Assembly: GCA_002069885.1 (NCBI GenBank)
Contig: MWCD01000007.1
Span: 31,818-95,817, forward strand
DNA: 64,000 nucleotides
From: a bacterium ADurb.Bin236
GTDB lineage: Bacteria; UBP15; UBA6099
Direction: 5' to 3'
In this document: piece after piece, positions 16,369 to 25,711 of the stretch
Layout: every line of letters starts with the position of its first letter
Position numbering within the stretch: the first letter of the stretch is position 1
Translations under genes and position numbers: made by a program
Notes under the pieces: model-generated
Told to the model about the DNA's origin: nothing
Databases searched by the model: none
Seen by the model: only the letters and a program-made list of their open reading frames with translations

Positions 16369-17262
16369 GATTGAGATTTCTTGGGCCGAGAGAGAAGGCG
16401 GGGCGTCCCCGGATGGCGGCGCGGGCAACTCGACTCTCGCAGCGACCGCGTACTCGCCCGGCTCGTCGATTTCAAACATTGCGGACAAGTCTATCTCAGC
16501 CGTCAGCGAATGTCCGTGATGCAGCAGGAATGCCGCCCCTTTGGGGGGAATCTTCCAGTCGCTCTTTGCTGCGATTTCCCTTCCGTCTTTGTCCCGAACG
16601 CTTATCGCGACCGCGCCTTCAATGTTTTCATACAGCCTGAAAGCGCCGCCGGACTGATTCTTTATGACAATCGACACCTTCGCGCCGCCGGGTGGGAAAA
16701 CGGCTTCTTTCCCCGCGTCGATGACCGCCGACACTTTGCCGCGCGCGGCTCCCGGTTTCCCCGTCTCCGCGCGGAGCCGCTCCAGAAGCGCGTCCGTCGG
16801 AATCTCGCTGCCGGAAGAGGGCGACAATGTGGCGAATCTGTCGGCTGCCTCTGAATGTCTCAGGAAAACTACCCGCCTGTCGCCGGATTTAAATGTCACC
16901 GGAGCCGGAATGACCGCTTTTTCCGATTCTGTGAATTCGATGAGGATGAAGTCGCCCTCGACATGGCCCTTGAAGACCTCGACCGGGCGCGCCTCGGCGA
17001 GCATCGCCGGGCTCGTTTCCCTCCGCGTCGTTTTTCCCTGCGGCTCCTGTTGAGCGTCCGGCCTGACCCCCGTTATCTCTACCAACGCGACAAGCGAAGC
17101 TTCGCTCGCAAGCCGCCCCGTCTTGTCTGTCTCCAACCTATCGGTCACCACCGCCGCCCCGCACGGCTGCGCGCAAACTGCGAATATACACAGAATCGCC
17201 GCCGCAACGGCGGCCGAACGCGATACTTTTGCCAAACAGTCATCGCGGCGGAACTTAATCAT
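16345..17262 (-). CDS. Secreted protein of unknown function
   Basis: 305 residues with a signal peptide (hydrophobic core about residues 16-32, cleavage likely after PCGAA). The rest contains a segment DRRVVFLRHSEAADRFATLSP and a C-terminal beta-sandwich-like region (VSIVIKNQSGGAFRLYENIEGA, DLSAMFEIDEPGEYAVAARVELP) resembling domains that measure deviations from ideal behaviour in immunoglobulin-like folds. No catalytic motif seen. Its C-terminal 24 bases overlap the end of the convergent glycosylase gene. Confidence 0.75.
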   Translation of the reverse strand: MIKFRRDDCLAKVSRSAAVAAAILCIFAVCAQPCGAAVVTDRLETDKTGRLASEASLVALVEITGVRPDAQQEPQGKTTRRETSPAMLAEARPVEVFKGHVEGDFILIEFTESEKAVIPAPVTFKSGDRRVVFLRHSEAADRFATLSPSSGSEIPTDALLERLRAETGKPGAARGKVSAVIDAGKEAVFPPGGAKVSIVIKNQSGGAFRLYENIEGAVAISVRDKDGREIAAKSDWKIPPKGAAFLLHHGHSLTAEIDLSAMFEIDEPGEYAVAARVELPAPPSGDAPPSLSAQEISISISGKNL

Positions 17263-17354
17263 GTCGGCGCTCCTTAATGGTCATTCAAGAATATTCTAAC
17301 ACACGCGAATGGACAAGCGCGAAATTTTGCGGAGCGGCCTTCGTAAGCGGCGGG

Positions 17355-18662
17355 CTAGAAAATGTATTTGTAGAGGGCGGAGAGGGCGAGGCCGAATAGC
17401 AGGGTGGCGGCGCAGGGGACGGCTATTTGTTTGTATATCTTGAGAAAATCCGCTTTAAAAAAGTCTTTGGTGACGATGAGGCAGAGGTGCACGGGGCTTA
17501 GCATCATCCCGGCGTATCCCATGACGTATGCGAGGGTGAAATAGGCGAGCCGTTCGGTGGAATCCATAACTCCCGCCGGGAGAAGGGAAATGACGATGGG
17601 AAATGAGGCTCCGACGAACCCGACGGCCAACCCCATCACGAGCGCGGAGATGAAGGGCAGGGCGGCGATGATGACGATGACGGGGAGGCGGTAGGTGGCT
17701 AAGTCGGTCTGGATGTTTTCAAACGCGCCGGCCCGGATAAGCGTTCCCTGAAACACCATGATGGCGGCGACGAGCAGTATCATTGGGACTTGAGCGCGGC
17801 CGAACAGGGCGGCGGCCACACGGCGGACCCCCGCGCGCCGCGCGACGGCGAGCCATGCTATCGCCGCTGCGGCCCCCGTGATGACGGGGATGTATTTGAC
17901 TGCGGAGCCGTTAAGGCCGGAAGCGCTGAGGGCGGGGCCGAGCGTGTATGTGGTGGCAATCATGATGATTATGGGGGCGCTTTCGCGGACTGCGGCCCGC
18001 ATGGCGGCTCTTCGCGCCGGGCCTTGCGGCTGTTCACATGCACCCGCGTTCGCGCCCGGCTTCTGCTTGAACGCGGGCCTCATGATGAATATCCATCCGA
18101 ATGTGACGGCGGCGGCGGTCAGTGGCATGTGTATCAGCATGACTTTCCACGCGGATATGCTGAATAGGATGGTGGCGAGAATGATGCCGGGGTACAGCGG
18201 CCACCAGTATTCCCATATATGGCGGAACCAGTAGTTGACGGCGGATTTTTGTTCGGGAGACTGGGCTTCGCCGTGGCAGGCCGCGCGCACGAGCGGGGCG
18301 CTGAAGACTGCGCCTCCGGGCATGGGCAGCAGACCGATGAGGGCGGGCAGAGCCGCCGCGCTCCTCGCCGTGCCCCCCAACGCCGCCGTCAGCCCTTCCA
18401 CCAGCCGGGACAGCGACCCGGTGTCGTTCAGCAGGTGGCTCAGCCCCAGCAGCCCCACCACGATCAGGCACAGACACAGCGTGTCCGCCGAGGCTGCGGA
18501 TAGGAGCATGTTCTTTGCGGTTCCGGCGGCGCCGGCTCCGAACCAAAGCCCTGTCAGCGCGGACGCCGCGAATATGGCAGCCCACAGCGGAAGCTTCAAC
18601 TTATACAGCGTCAGTATCGCCCCGAAGAGTATCAGGACTTTCGCAAGCGACGGCGTGTTCAT
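17355..18662 (-). CDS. DUF401-family integral membrane protein (permease-like)
   Basis: About 435 residues with 10 or more hydrophobic segments. The blocks LLGLSHLLNDTGSLSRLVEGL, ALIGLLPMPGGAVFSAPLV and VNYWFRHIWEYWWPLYPGIILA are characteristic of the DUF401 (PF04165) family, which resembles ion-transporter-type permeases; substrate unknown. The ATG at 18662 is chosen; a GTG four codons upstream (18674) is possible. It follows the malic enzyme gene on the same strand after 150 bases, so organic-acid transport is an attractive but unproven idea. Confidence 0.85.
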   Translation of the reverse strand: MNTPSLAKVLILFGAILTLYKLKLPLWAAIFAASALTGLWFGAGAAGTAKNMLLSAASADTLCLCLIVVGLLGLSHLLNDTGSLSRLVEGLTAALGGTARSAAALPALIGLLPMPGGAVFSAPLVRAACHGEAQSPEQKSAVNYWFRHIWEYWWPLYPGIILATILFSISAWKVMLIHMPLTAAAVTFGWIFIMRPAFKQKPGANAGACEQPQGPARRAAMRAAVRESAPIIIMIATTYTLGPALSASGLNGSAVKYIPVITGAAAAIAWLAVARRAGVRRVAAALFGRAQVPMILLVAAIMVFQGTLIRAGAFENIQTDLATYRLPVIVIIAALPFISALVMGLAVGFVGASFPIVISLLPAGVMDSTERLAYFTLAYVMGYAGMMLSPVHLCLIVTKDFFKADFLKIYKQIAVPCAATLLFGLALSALYKYIF

Positions 18663-18813
18663 CAATGTTTCCACAGCGAAAAAATAGCAGACGGCAAGGG
18701 CTATGTAAATGGAGAATCTATGTTATTGAGTCGCAATGGAAAATGGGAGACTGCGCCGCGCGCGCCCCGGCGATGCCTTTGCCCGATGTTCTCCCCCAAA
18801 CGGCGGGCGGCGG

Positions 18814-20307
18814 TCACAGGATATCGATTTTTTTCACTTTTCCGTCGTTGAGGGCAAGCTCGACGCGTTTTCCGACCAGAGAGTCCGGGGACGCGCCGCC
18901 TGTTTCCACTCCCGCGTCGCACAGGTACGCGCAGCCGCCGTTCCGCTTCTTCTCGTCGATCAGTATCCAGTTGTCTTCAAAGCGGACGGTCTTTGAAATC
19001 TCCGCTCTCGCGGCGAATTCGATTTTCGGGGTGAACGCCAGCGCGGCTAGGTATTGCGGATAGTTTGAGATGTCTGACACGCGGGCGTCGCCGTCTTTGA
19101 CGGCGGCTTGGGCGACCGCCAGCGCCTCGAACGTCAGCAGCCTGCGGTCAAATGGTTTCGGGATGATGTATCCGGGGCCGAATTCGAGTTCCTGTCCGCC
19201 GTACGCGCGTTTGACGTCGTCCGGCACGGACTCGCGGGCGAGCCGGGCAAGCCCTTCGGCGGCGGCTATCTTCATGTTCATCGAGATTCGTTTCGCGCGC
19301 ACGTCCAGCGCGCCTCTGAATATAAACGGGAATCCCAGAACGTTGTTCACCTGATTCGGGAAATCCGAGCGTCCGGTGGACATTATATACGGCTTGTCGC
19401 CGAAGACCTCGCGGGCCTCGTCCGGATATATCTCCGGGTCCGGGTTCGCCATCGAGAAAATGCCCGGATAGTGGTTCATCTCCTTGAGCCATGATGGTTC
19501 GCAACTGCGCGAGCCGTCCCGGTTGAACCTGTTGGACACCATGATGGCGAGGTCGGCTCCGGCGAGCGCGTCCCGATGCGTGCGCGCGGCGGTGTCGACG
19601 GCGTACGTTCTTTTGAAGGGATTGAGGTCGTCGCGCCCGGAATGGCACACCCCTTTGGTGTCAATCAGCAATAAATCCTTCACCCCGGCGGCCATTATCA
19701 TCTGCGCTATCCTGACGCCCGCCGCTCCGGCCCCGTTCACCGCCATGCCCGTGATGACGCAGTAGTTTATGACGCCCGCGAGGGTGATTACGGCTGTTCC
19801 CCACTGGTCGTCGTGGAAGACGGGTATGTCCAGCATTTCCTGCAGCCGGTCTTCGACGTCGAAACAGGCCGGAGCCGCTATGTCTTCAAGGTTGATGCCG
19901 CCGTACATATTGGCGATGGCCGCTGTGAACTCGACCACTTTATCGACATCCGTCGGGCCGGAGTTACCGTTCACGCGGGCGTTCTCAAACGTCACCGGCC
20001 ACGCGTCCACCTCTCCGAAAGTCCGGAACAGAGCGCATTTGCCCTCCATGACGGGGATGCCCGCCGCCGCCCCGATGTCCCCCAGCCCCAGCACCGCCGT
20101 CCCGTCGCTGACCACCGCCACAAGATTGCTCTTGGCCGTGTGCGAGTACAGCACGTTTCTGTCTTGGACTATCGCCTTGCAGACTTCCGCCACACCGGGC
20201 GTGTATGCCAGACTCAGCGTCTGGCTGTCGTCGAGCCTCTTTGTGAGTTTTAGCCCGATTTTCCCGCCAAGGTGGTACTCAAGCGCCATCTCAGGTGTCA
20301 GTTTCAT
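18814..20307 (-). CDS. NAD(P)-dependent malic enzyme (oxaloacetate-decarboxylating)
   Basis: Oxidative decarboxylation of malate to pyruvate. 497 residues from the ATG at 20307; the open frame runs on to 20481 but homology starts at [12 protein letters not shown]. Motifs: [15 protein letters not shown] (catalytic Tyr), the metal-binding region [17 protein letters not shown], the Rossmann entry INGAGAAG-like block ([15 protein letters not shown]) and SNRFNRDG. After about residue 400 an extra C-terminal stretch ([19 protein letters not shown]) goes beyond the short bacterial form. Supplies pyruvate and reducing power; fits with the thiolase and diaphorase elsewhere in the window. Confidence 0.93.
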   Translation of the reverse strand: MKLTPEMALEYHLGGKIGLKLTKRLDDSQTLSLAYTPGVAEVCKAIVQDRNVLYSHTAKSNLVAVVSDGTAVLGLGDIGAAAGIPVMEGKCALFRTFGEVDAWPVTFENARVNGNSGPTDVDKVVEFTAAIANMYGGINLEDIAAPACFDVEDRLQEMLDIPVFHDDQWGTAVITLAGVINYCVITGMAVNGAGAAGVRIAQMIMAAGVKDLLLIDTKGVCHSGRDDLNPFKRTYAVDTAARTHRDALAGADLAIMVSNRFNRDGSRSCEPSWLKEMNHYPGIFSMANPDPEIYPDEAREVFGDKPYIMSTGRSDFPNQVNNVLGFPFIFRGALDVRAKRISMNMKIAAAEGLARLARESVPDDVKRAYGGQELEFGPGYIIPKPFDRRLLTFEALAVAQAAVKDGDARVSDISNYPQYLAALAFTPKIEFAARAEISKTVRFEDNWILIDEKKRNGGCAYLCDAGVETGGASPDSLVGKRVELALNDGKVKKIDIL

Positions 20308-20512
20308 CTCCGACCGTCCTTTCCGAACAAGACATGATTTTACGCTTCCGGCGACGACAAGGCAAGGGAGAGCGGCGGAACGCAGCGTCTGTGGAGCATC
20401 AGCCGGGCGCGCCCCGCCCGCAGGGGGGCGTTTTTCGATTCTCTCGATATTGAAGACCCGCTCCTCCGCGTGTAAAATCATTTCGGATTATGTTCCTCGG
20501 AGGTCATCGCGC

Positions 20513-20893
20513 ATGAAACAAATCATCTCAACCACGGAAGCCCCGGCGGCGGTCGGCCCTTACTCCCAAGCCACAGCAGCGGGCGGCTTTATTTTCTGCT
20601 CCGGTCAGATTCCCCTGAACCCCGCAAGCGGCGAAATGGAAAACTCGGATATCGCCACCGCGACCCGCAGAGTCCTGACCAACCTCAAGGCAGTGCTGGA
20701 AGCGGCTGGGGTCGGGCTTCAGGACGTCGTGAAGACCAGCGTGTTTCTGTCGGACATGAAGGACTTCGCGGCGATGAACGAAGTGTACGGCGAATATTTT
20801 GCTGAGAACCCGCCCGCGCGCGCGTGCGTGGCTCCGGCGGCGCTTCCCAAAGGCGCTCTGGTCGAAATCGAAGCTGTCGCTTTCAAGGGATGA
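20513..20893 (+). CDS. ridA: RidA-family enamine/imine deaminase
   Basis: 126 residues starting [20 protein letters not shown], with [21 protein letters not shown] and the conserved Arg in [24 protein letters not shown]. Hydrolyses reactive enamines/imines formed by PLP enzymes. Start supported by GGAGG 10 bases upstream; the longer open frame upstream is antisense to the malic enzyme. Its stop overlaps the next ATG (ATGA). Confidence 0.95.
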   Translation: MKQIISTTEAPAAVGPYSQATAAGGFIFCSGQIPLNPASGEMENSDIATATRRVLTNLKAVLEAAGVGLQDVVKTSVFLSDMKDFAAMNEVYGEYFAENPPARACVAPAALPKGALVEIEAVAFKG

Positions 20894-21708
20894 CATTGCG
20901 GACAGACGAGGAAAACATCGGAGACGCGCAAGCGCAGGCGTTGCGCAGGCTCGCGCGCTACGCGGCGCATGAGGCCGCGCGCGTCGCAGGCTCCGCCGAA
21001 GGCCGTCCCCCCGCGCTCGGCGCGGCGGCGCGGCTGACCGCCATATTCTGCGCTCTGGCGGACCTCGCGGGCACAGCGCGCTTCGAGGCCGCTTCCGTCC
21101 TGACCGGACGCGCCCTCGAACTGTACATCGACATCGTGTTGCTGACCGGCGACGACGATTCCCTGCCCCTCAAACGGCGGGAATTCGAGAGCCTGCGAGC
21201 CTTCCGCGCCGCCCACAGAATTTCATCGTTCGGGGCGGACGCCGAAGGCGCTACCCCGCTCGACGTTTCCGCTCAGACCGCCCGCGCTCTGCATGACGGC
21301 GGCATAGACTCCGTCAGAAAACGCGTCATAGACGTCTGGGGGCCGGACAACGGCGGCAAACCCAGCTATCCCGTCCATTGGTCGGGCAGGCAGTGCACGC
21401 GCGTCATCGCCCATAACCTCGGCCCCGAGTTCGAGGAACTTTACATCAGGGCGTACTCGATGACGGACTGGCTGCTCGGCCGCGCGCTCGAAAAGAGCGA
21501 AAGCGTCGGTCCCGCAGACGCGGCGGCGGTGTACGACTGGTGCGCCTCCGCGTGCTCGCTCATCGTCCTCGAAGCCCTCCGCGTCTCCCTCGAATCCGCC
21601 GGAGAAACACAGCGCGCGCAACAACTCGCCTACGCCGCCCTCAAACTCAGAAACAACCCCGGAACCCTCCTGTCCCCCGAAGACATCGACACCCTGATTT
21701 CCCTATGA
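20890..21708 (+). CDS. Helical protein of unknown function, coupled to ridA
   Basis: 272 residues, almost wholly predicted alpha-helical and very rich in Ala and Arg. Features: [38 protein letters not shown] early on, [26 protein letters not shown] in the middle (His and Arg pattern), and [20 protein letters not shown] at the end. The overall pattern resembles DUF5677-type proteins, but I am not sure. Overlaps the ridA stop by 4 bases, so translationally coupled; no further functional clue. Confidence 0.7.
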   Translation: MTLRTDEENIGDAQAQALRRLARYAAHEAARVAGSAEGRPPALGAAARLTAIFCALADLAGTARFEAASVLTGRALELYIDIVLLTGDDDSLPLKRREFESLRAFRAAHRISSFGADAEGATPLDVSAQTARALHDGGIDSVRKRVIDVWGPDNGGKPSYPVHWSGRQCTRVIAHNLGPEFEELYIRAYSMTDWLLGRALEKSESVGPADAAAVYDWCASACSLIVLEALRVSLESAGETQRAQQLAYAALKLRNNPGTLLSPEDIDTLISL

Positions 21709-21917
21709 AAAACCAATCCCGTTAAACAATCAAAAGCAAAACCATTATTCACGATATTTATATAGGTGTAGGGCGGCATCGCTGTTCAATCATGAAACAG
21801 TCAAAAGAGAAAACTTTTACTACGATATCAATCCTTGTGCCGTATTGATTATCGTTTGCATAATCTGTAACAATCTCGTCATGAAACCCAAACCCGGCCT
21901 GAGCCAACCCCCTTGCT

Positions 21918-22691
21918 CTAATTGGCGGCGTTGTTAAGCGAAGGTGAAATCTGTATTTCCGGCCGGGCGTTGTCGGGTATGGCGTTAAGAATCTCCATAA
22001 TGTCCGCGTTTTCCATAGCGATGCAGCCTAGTGTCCAGTCAATCGACGTCAGGTTCTGTTCGGTTCTGTCTTTAGTGCCGTGGAGCAGGATTTGACCGCC
22101 AAGCCCGGTGTTCGAAGGCGGATATGTCTTTGCGGTTGTCGCGGCTTTCACTTTCAAGTATGACTTTTTGGAAATGACGCCGTTTTCAAGTCCTTCGAGG
22201 GCGTCTTTCTCGTTAGGGTATGCGATGTAGAAACATCTGCCGAAAGCCGGGCTGGTGTGCTTGATAAGATAGTATTTTCCCTCCGGGGTGCGGCCGTCTC
22301 CCTCCCGGGTTTTGTGTCCTTCAAGGTTCGGACCGAACGCCACGGGATATGTTTTGAGCATTGAGCCGCCTTCGTAGAGCCTGAGTTGTCTCGCTTTCTT
22401 GTCCACCGTAATGCGCGCGTTTTTCAGAGGCAGAGATATTTGTTTCCGCCTGCAAATATCGGCAAGGCCGGCGTCGGCCGCTGACTGACCTGACGGGGCG
22501 GCAATCTTGCCTTTCGCTCCATAACACAAGGAAGCGACGCACACGGCGCCGAGAATCGCCGCGACTGCCGCCATGACATGCATTCGCTTAAGACGACTGA
22601 TGATTCTTCTTTTGACTGTGGTTATTATTCCCATGCTGTTGTTTGCGCCGATCTTATTGATTGAAAATGTTGTCACGTCGTTAACCCGCAT
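21918..22691 (-). CDS. L,D-transpeptidase (YkuD domain)
   Basis: Periplasmic enzyme that makes 3-3 peptidoglycan cross-links or attaches lipoproteins. 257 residues; a membrane helix or signal segment at about 38-57 is followed by the catalytic domain (about 92-250) with the substrate-binding TPEGKYYLIKHT, the His-Gly at 204-205 (LLHGTKD) and the catalytic Cys223 in DWTLGCIAMENADI (SxGC variant: T-L-G-C). Two starts are possible (22691 or the ATG at 22634); neither has a clear RBS. The gene stands alone. Confidence 0.9.
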   Translation of the reverse strand: MRVNDVTTFSINKIGANNSMGIITTVKRRIISRLKRMHVMAAVAAILGAVCVASLCYGAKGKIAAPSGQSAADAGLADICRRKQISLPLKNARITVDKKARQLRLYEGGSMLKTYPVAFGPNLEGHKTREGDGRTPEGKYYLIKHTSPAFGRCFYIAYPNEKDALEGLENGVISKKSYLKVKAATTAKTYPPSNTGLGGQILLHGTKDRTEQNLTSIDWTLGCIAMENADIMEILNAIPDNARPEIQISPSLNNAAN

Positions 22692-22910
22692 GTTTTACGC
22701 TGAAAACGCGAGTTAAAACATCCTGCTTCGCGCCCGGTGCGACTCCGTGAAAACGAATCGCCCGCTCCGCTCATCATATTCTAAGTTCTTATGAGATGAA
22801 TTAAAAGAAACTAACTCTTTGTGACGAAAAAAAAGATGACAGCGAAGAAATAATGTAAAAGAAACAAAGCCGGGCCGAGACAGACTGTTGGAAAAATCGT
22901 TTTTATCATT

Positions 22911-23010
22911 GCCGTCATTCCCGCGAAAGCGGGAACCCATTTTTACCCAATATTGCCAATAAGCCCCAACTATAAACTGTCAATAATCCCGGCCTGACTC
23001 CAATCTTCCA
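22911..23010 (+). repeat. Modular interspersed repeat, locus A
   Basis: Shares three blocks, in the same order, with the two copies at 25422-25711 (opposite strand): GCCGTCAT, then CGTCATTCCCGCGAAAGCGG-AACCCAT with its palindromic CCCGC-GAAA-GCGGG core, and AACTGTCAATAATC-CGGCCTGAC. The sequence between blocks differs. Resembles the dRS3/REP type of palindromic element in layout; the family is not identified. Confidence 0.65.
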
Positions 23011-23026
23011 TGACTCCAATCTTCCA
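22995..23026 (+). repeat. Tandem duplication of a 16-base repeat tail
   Basis: TGACTCCAATCTTCCA occurs twice head to tail, followed by three imperfect AAATCTTTG units up to 23058. The unit begins at the TGAC that ends the shared block of the modular repeat. Confidence 0.75.
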
Positions 23027-23152
23027 AATCTTTGCAAATCTTTGTGACCCCAAATCTTTGGTTTGCTGATGATGGGCTGCGGTATGAGCACAACAGCTTT
23101 TCGATGTTACCTTCCTGTGCGGACCTCTTGGCGACAGGTGGCATCTATCGAT

Positions 23153-24745
23153 TCATGTCGCTTTGTTGCGCAGTGAAAGCAGATATTTCCATGATTGGAT
23201 TCTTGTCATGTTGACGAAATAATAGCTGGCAATTTCTTTCCAGAGAACCGTTCGGCTGAAAGAAACATCTATACGCGGCGTTTCCATGTGCTTGCTTGGA
23301 AGCAGGTCCTCGCGCAGTGTTCCATCGTTGTTGTAGAGCCCTTCCTCCGCCTTTTCGAGGAATTCAATGTAAGGGACATAAGTGGCATGCAATGGATAGT
23401 AGTGATGAAACGCCTCTTTGTTCAACCTGTAAAAGCGTCTTTGCGCGGAAGCCATTTCCCTTTGAAGCTCGCTGGGACGCATTCGGGCGGGATAATGAAT
23501 CACGAAGTTTCCGGTATAGAACCGCCAGTCGCTGTGTATGAATCTGTGATCCGAAATAACCTGCGGCTGCCCGAGAACTTTTTCCCTTGAGGGAAAATCG
23601 AACAGGCTGCTGAAACCCCAGTTGTAGCATTTATGTTTCAGCACAAGCGCCAGAGCTTTCTCCACACAATTGATATCATCGGTGTCGGTCCCGAAAACGA
23701 ACAGGGGCTGAAGCTTGATGTTATAGCGTCCGAAACGATCGAGGCATTCATCTATGTCTCGCAAGGTTTGCTTTTTATTGAAAACATCAAGCGCGGACTC
23801 TTCCAGAAACTCCACACCCACAATCAGGCAGGCCCTGCCCGCGCGCTCTATCGCGCGCATCATTTCATCGTCCATAGCCGTGAATATTCTGGTAAAGAAA
23901 CACAGATCGATATCCCCATGGAAACGTTGCTCGATCAGCCGAAGCAATTCAAGCGCTTGGGAACGATTCCCCACAAGATCGTTGTCCGCGAAAAACACAT
24001 ACCTAGTTTTCAGGAGGGACACGGATTGCTCGATCTCTTCCAGAACGAGCTTGGGATCCTTCACTCTGTATTCCTGTCCGGATTCATATTTCACAAAGCA
24101 GAATTTGCACGCGAAGGGGCAACCTCTCGAAGATTGAACGATAGCGCAGTTGAAACGGAAAACCCCGCGTTTAATCATATCTAGGAAATACGAGCAGGGG
24201 GTTCTGGCTGCATATCCTAGGATATCGCGGGGGTCCGCCACACATGTCAGTTTATCAATGAACCCGGCGGAGGAATTGTGAACGGCGAGGCCGTTTTCGT
24301 CGATGAATGATACGCCCCCGATCCGTGCCGTGTCGCCGTGGTTTTCCAAGGCGTTGAGAAGCGCCAACAAAGCGGCTTCTCCCTCGTTCCTGACGACGTA
24401 ATCGCAATGCCTCAAACAATCCTCGGGCAACACACTCGCATGCGCGCCGCCGATGATGATTGTCGCATCGGGATTGTGCCTCCTGATGCGATCGGCATAC
24501 TCATATCCTTTGTGCGAGGAAAAGGACAACAGGGACAAGCAGACAGCGTCGGCGGAGTCGACCACGCGCCAATCCACTTTGCTCCCCGACGCTTCGCAAT
24601 AGGCGCGCACGCCGTGCCCGGCGCCTTTGAGCGCGCTGACAATCGGAAACAGCCCGTAACTCGGCATGAACGCCCTGTATGAGGCCGCCTGCACTGGAAT
24701 TCTGTCTTCGTGTGGAGATATGACGACAATCTTAAGCTTTCGCAT
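23153..24745 (-). CDS. B12-binding-type radical SAM protein, substrate unknown
   Basis: 530 residues. N-terminal part (about 1-150) has the cobalamin-binding-like Rossmann layout (KIVVISPHEDRIP, LFPIVSALKGAGHGVRAY, ATIIIGGAHASVLPED) but no visible DxHxxG motif. The radical SAM core begins about residue 198, with the 4Fe-4S ligands Cys209, Cys213 and Cys216 (RGCPFACKFCF), then VFFADNDLVGN and LKPLFVFGTD-like (LQPLFVFGTDTDDI) strands. The last 130 residues contain aromatic-rich blocks (HYPARMRPSELQREM) of unknown role. No neighbours suggest a pathway; the gene sits alone between oppositely oriented copies of a repeat. B12-type radical SAM enzymes usually do C-methylations, ring contractions or related steps in natural-product or lipid synthesis. 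Confidence 0.88.
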   Translation of the reverse strand: MRKLKIVVISPHEDRIPVQAASYRAFMPSYGLFPIVSALKGAGHGVRAYCEASGSKVDWRVVDSADAVCLSLLSFSSHKGYEYADRIRRHNPDATIIIGGAHASVLPEDCLRHCDYVVRNEGEAALLALLNALENHGDTARIGGVSFIDENGLAVHNSSAGFIDKLTCVADPRDILGYAARTPCSYFLDMIKRGVFRFNCAIVQSSRGCPFACKFCFVKYESGQEYRVKDPKLVLEEIEQSVSLLKTRYVFFADNDLVGNRSQALELLRLIEQRFHGDIDLCFFTRIFTAMDDEMMRAIERAGRACLIVGVEFLEESALDVFNKKQTLRDIDECLDRFGRYNIKLQPLFVFGTDTDDINCVEKALALVLKHKCYNWGFSSLFDFPSREKVLGQPQVISDHRFIHSDWRFYTGNFVIHYPARMRPSELQREMASAQRRFYRLNKEAFHHYYPLHATYVPYIEFLEKAEEGLYNNDGTLREDLLPSKHMETPRIDVSFSRTVLWKEIASYYFVNMTRIQSWKYLLSLRNKAT

Positions 24746-25159
24746 TCACCCATCCCGAAATCAACGCATCCGATTTGAACTTTGACAATCCATATCCCTG
24801 CGCCGCCGCCTCGAAACCGCCGCAACATTGATCGCCCGCCAGCGGCTAAATCATATTCTATCAGAAAACGCGGGGCGACGCACTCTGAACCGCAAAGCGA
24901 TCCGATTCAGCGGTTGCTCCGGCCTGTCATGGCAAACAAGCTTATATATCCGGATGGCACGTTGAATTCTTTTGTCCCGCGGTATCTCAAAGGGCGGATT
25001 CTCAAGCTTTCGACGCAAAACATAAAACAACCGCAACAAAACGCAATAAAATAGCATATTAGCATCTATATTCACAAATGCGGGATGAACGATATACAAA
25101 GAAACAGCATTTAAATATTTGAACAGTTTTTGCGGACGGTTTAAGAAAGGGGCTGAATA

Positions 25160-25370
25160 GTGAGGCTTATCTATGATCCCAAAGGCCGCGCACTGGAATA
25201 TGCGCCACTTGCCGCAAACCTATATGCATCTTGCATGCATGGTTGTCTCTAATGCTATGCTCCAAGGTGTATGCAACGGAACCGCGAACTTTTTCACACT
25301 TGCGCGAACATAAGAAAGGACGCGCTCAAGCTTTTCGCTGCGGACTGCGCCGAATATGAAATAGTAATCA
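25160..25370 (+). pseudogene. Remnant of a photolyase-like radical SAM gene with a stop inside the cluster motif
   Basis: From a GTG at 25160 the frame reads RLIYDPKGRALEYAPLAAN then LYASCMHGCL, a stop (TAA, 25250-25252), and continues in the same frame CYAPRCMQRNRELF and IRKDALKLFAADCAEYE. This matches the N-terminus of the spore-photolyase-like radical SAM family (YxPKGRAxEYAPLALNLYxGCxHGCxYCYAP). The stop replaces the Tyr of the CxxxCxxC motif, and after about 65 residues the frame runs into the repeat array. No C-terminal two thirds are present. Tyr codon to TAA is a one-base change. Confidence 0.7.
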
Positions 25371-25371
25371 G

Positions 25372-25592
25372 TAATCTAGGGTCAAGTAATCTAGGGTCAG
25401 GCCGCAAGCATAATCTAGGGTCATAATCTAGGGTCAGGCCGTGATTATTGACAGTTATGATGATTGCTGAAAGGCTAATAAAGCGTTCGTGATGGGTTTA
25501 AACAATATGGGTTTCCGCTTTCGCGGGAATGACAGAAAAGTTAAAAATGACGGCACATAATCTAGGGTCAGGCCGCACATAATCTAGGGTCA
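25372..25592 (+). repeat. Six copies of TAATCTAGGGTCA
   Basis: The 13-mer begins at 25372, 25387, 25411, 25424, 25558 and 25580. Four copies are followed by GGCCG. Spacing is irregular (15, 24, 13, 134 and 22 bases), so it is not a CRISPR array. It is the reverse complement of the tail of the modular repeat. Confidence 0.8.
25422..25555 (-). repeat. Modular repeat locus B, copy 1 (134 bp)
   Basis: Differs from copy 2 at one position (A at 25534, G at 25690). Read on the minus strand it has the same block order as locus A: GCCGTCAT, GTCATTCCCGCGAAAGCGG-AACCCAT, AACTGTCAATAATCACGGCCTGAC, then tail CCTAGATTATG. Confidence 0.85.
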
Positions 25593-25711
25593 GGCCGTGA
25601 TTATTGACAGTTATGATGATTGCTGAAAGGCTAATAAAGCGTTCGTGATGGGTTTAAACAATATGGGTTTCCGCTTTCGCGGGAATGACGGAAAAGTTAA
25701 AAATGACGGCA
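25578..25711 (-). repeat. Modular repeat locus B, copy 2 (134 bp)
   Basis: Direct duplicate of copy 1 at a period of 156 bases, 133 of 134 positions identical, implying a recent duplication that took one extra tail unit with it. Confidence 0.85.

Larger units (their letters stand above)
22692..23152. other. Gene-free stretch with repeat locus A
   Basis: 461 bases without a convincing gene. It contains one copy of the modular repeat described at 22911-23010 with its reiterated tail. Bases 22713-22940 translate on the minus strand into a repeat-derived frame (starting MGSRFRGNDG), which I regard as spurious. Confidence 0.6.

Noticed and set aside
22713..22940. Small minus-strand gene starting MGSRFRGNDG
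   Set aside because: It is the translation of the palindromic repeat, a common annotation artefact.
25250..25252. In-frame stop read as a recoded codon (selenocysteine or pyrrolysine)
   Set aside because: The codon is TAA, not TGA or TAG, it replaces Tyr, and the downstream gene is destroyed as well, so plain decay explains it.
25372..25592. Reiterated 13-mers as a CRISPR array
   Set aside because: Spacing is irregular (13 to 134 bases), units are too short and no cas genes are near.
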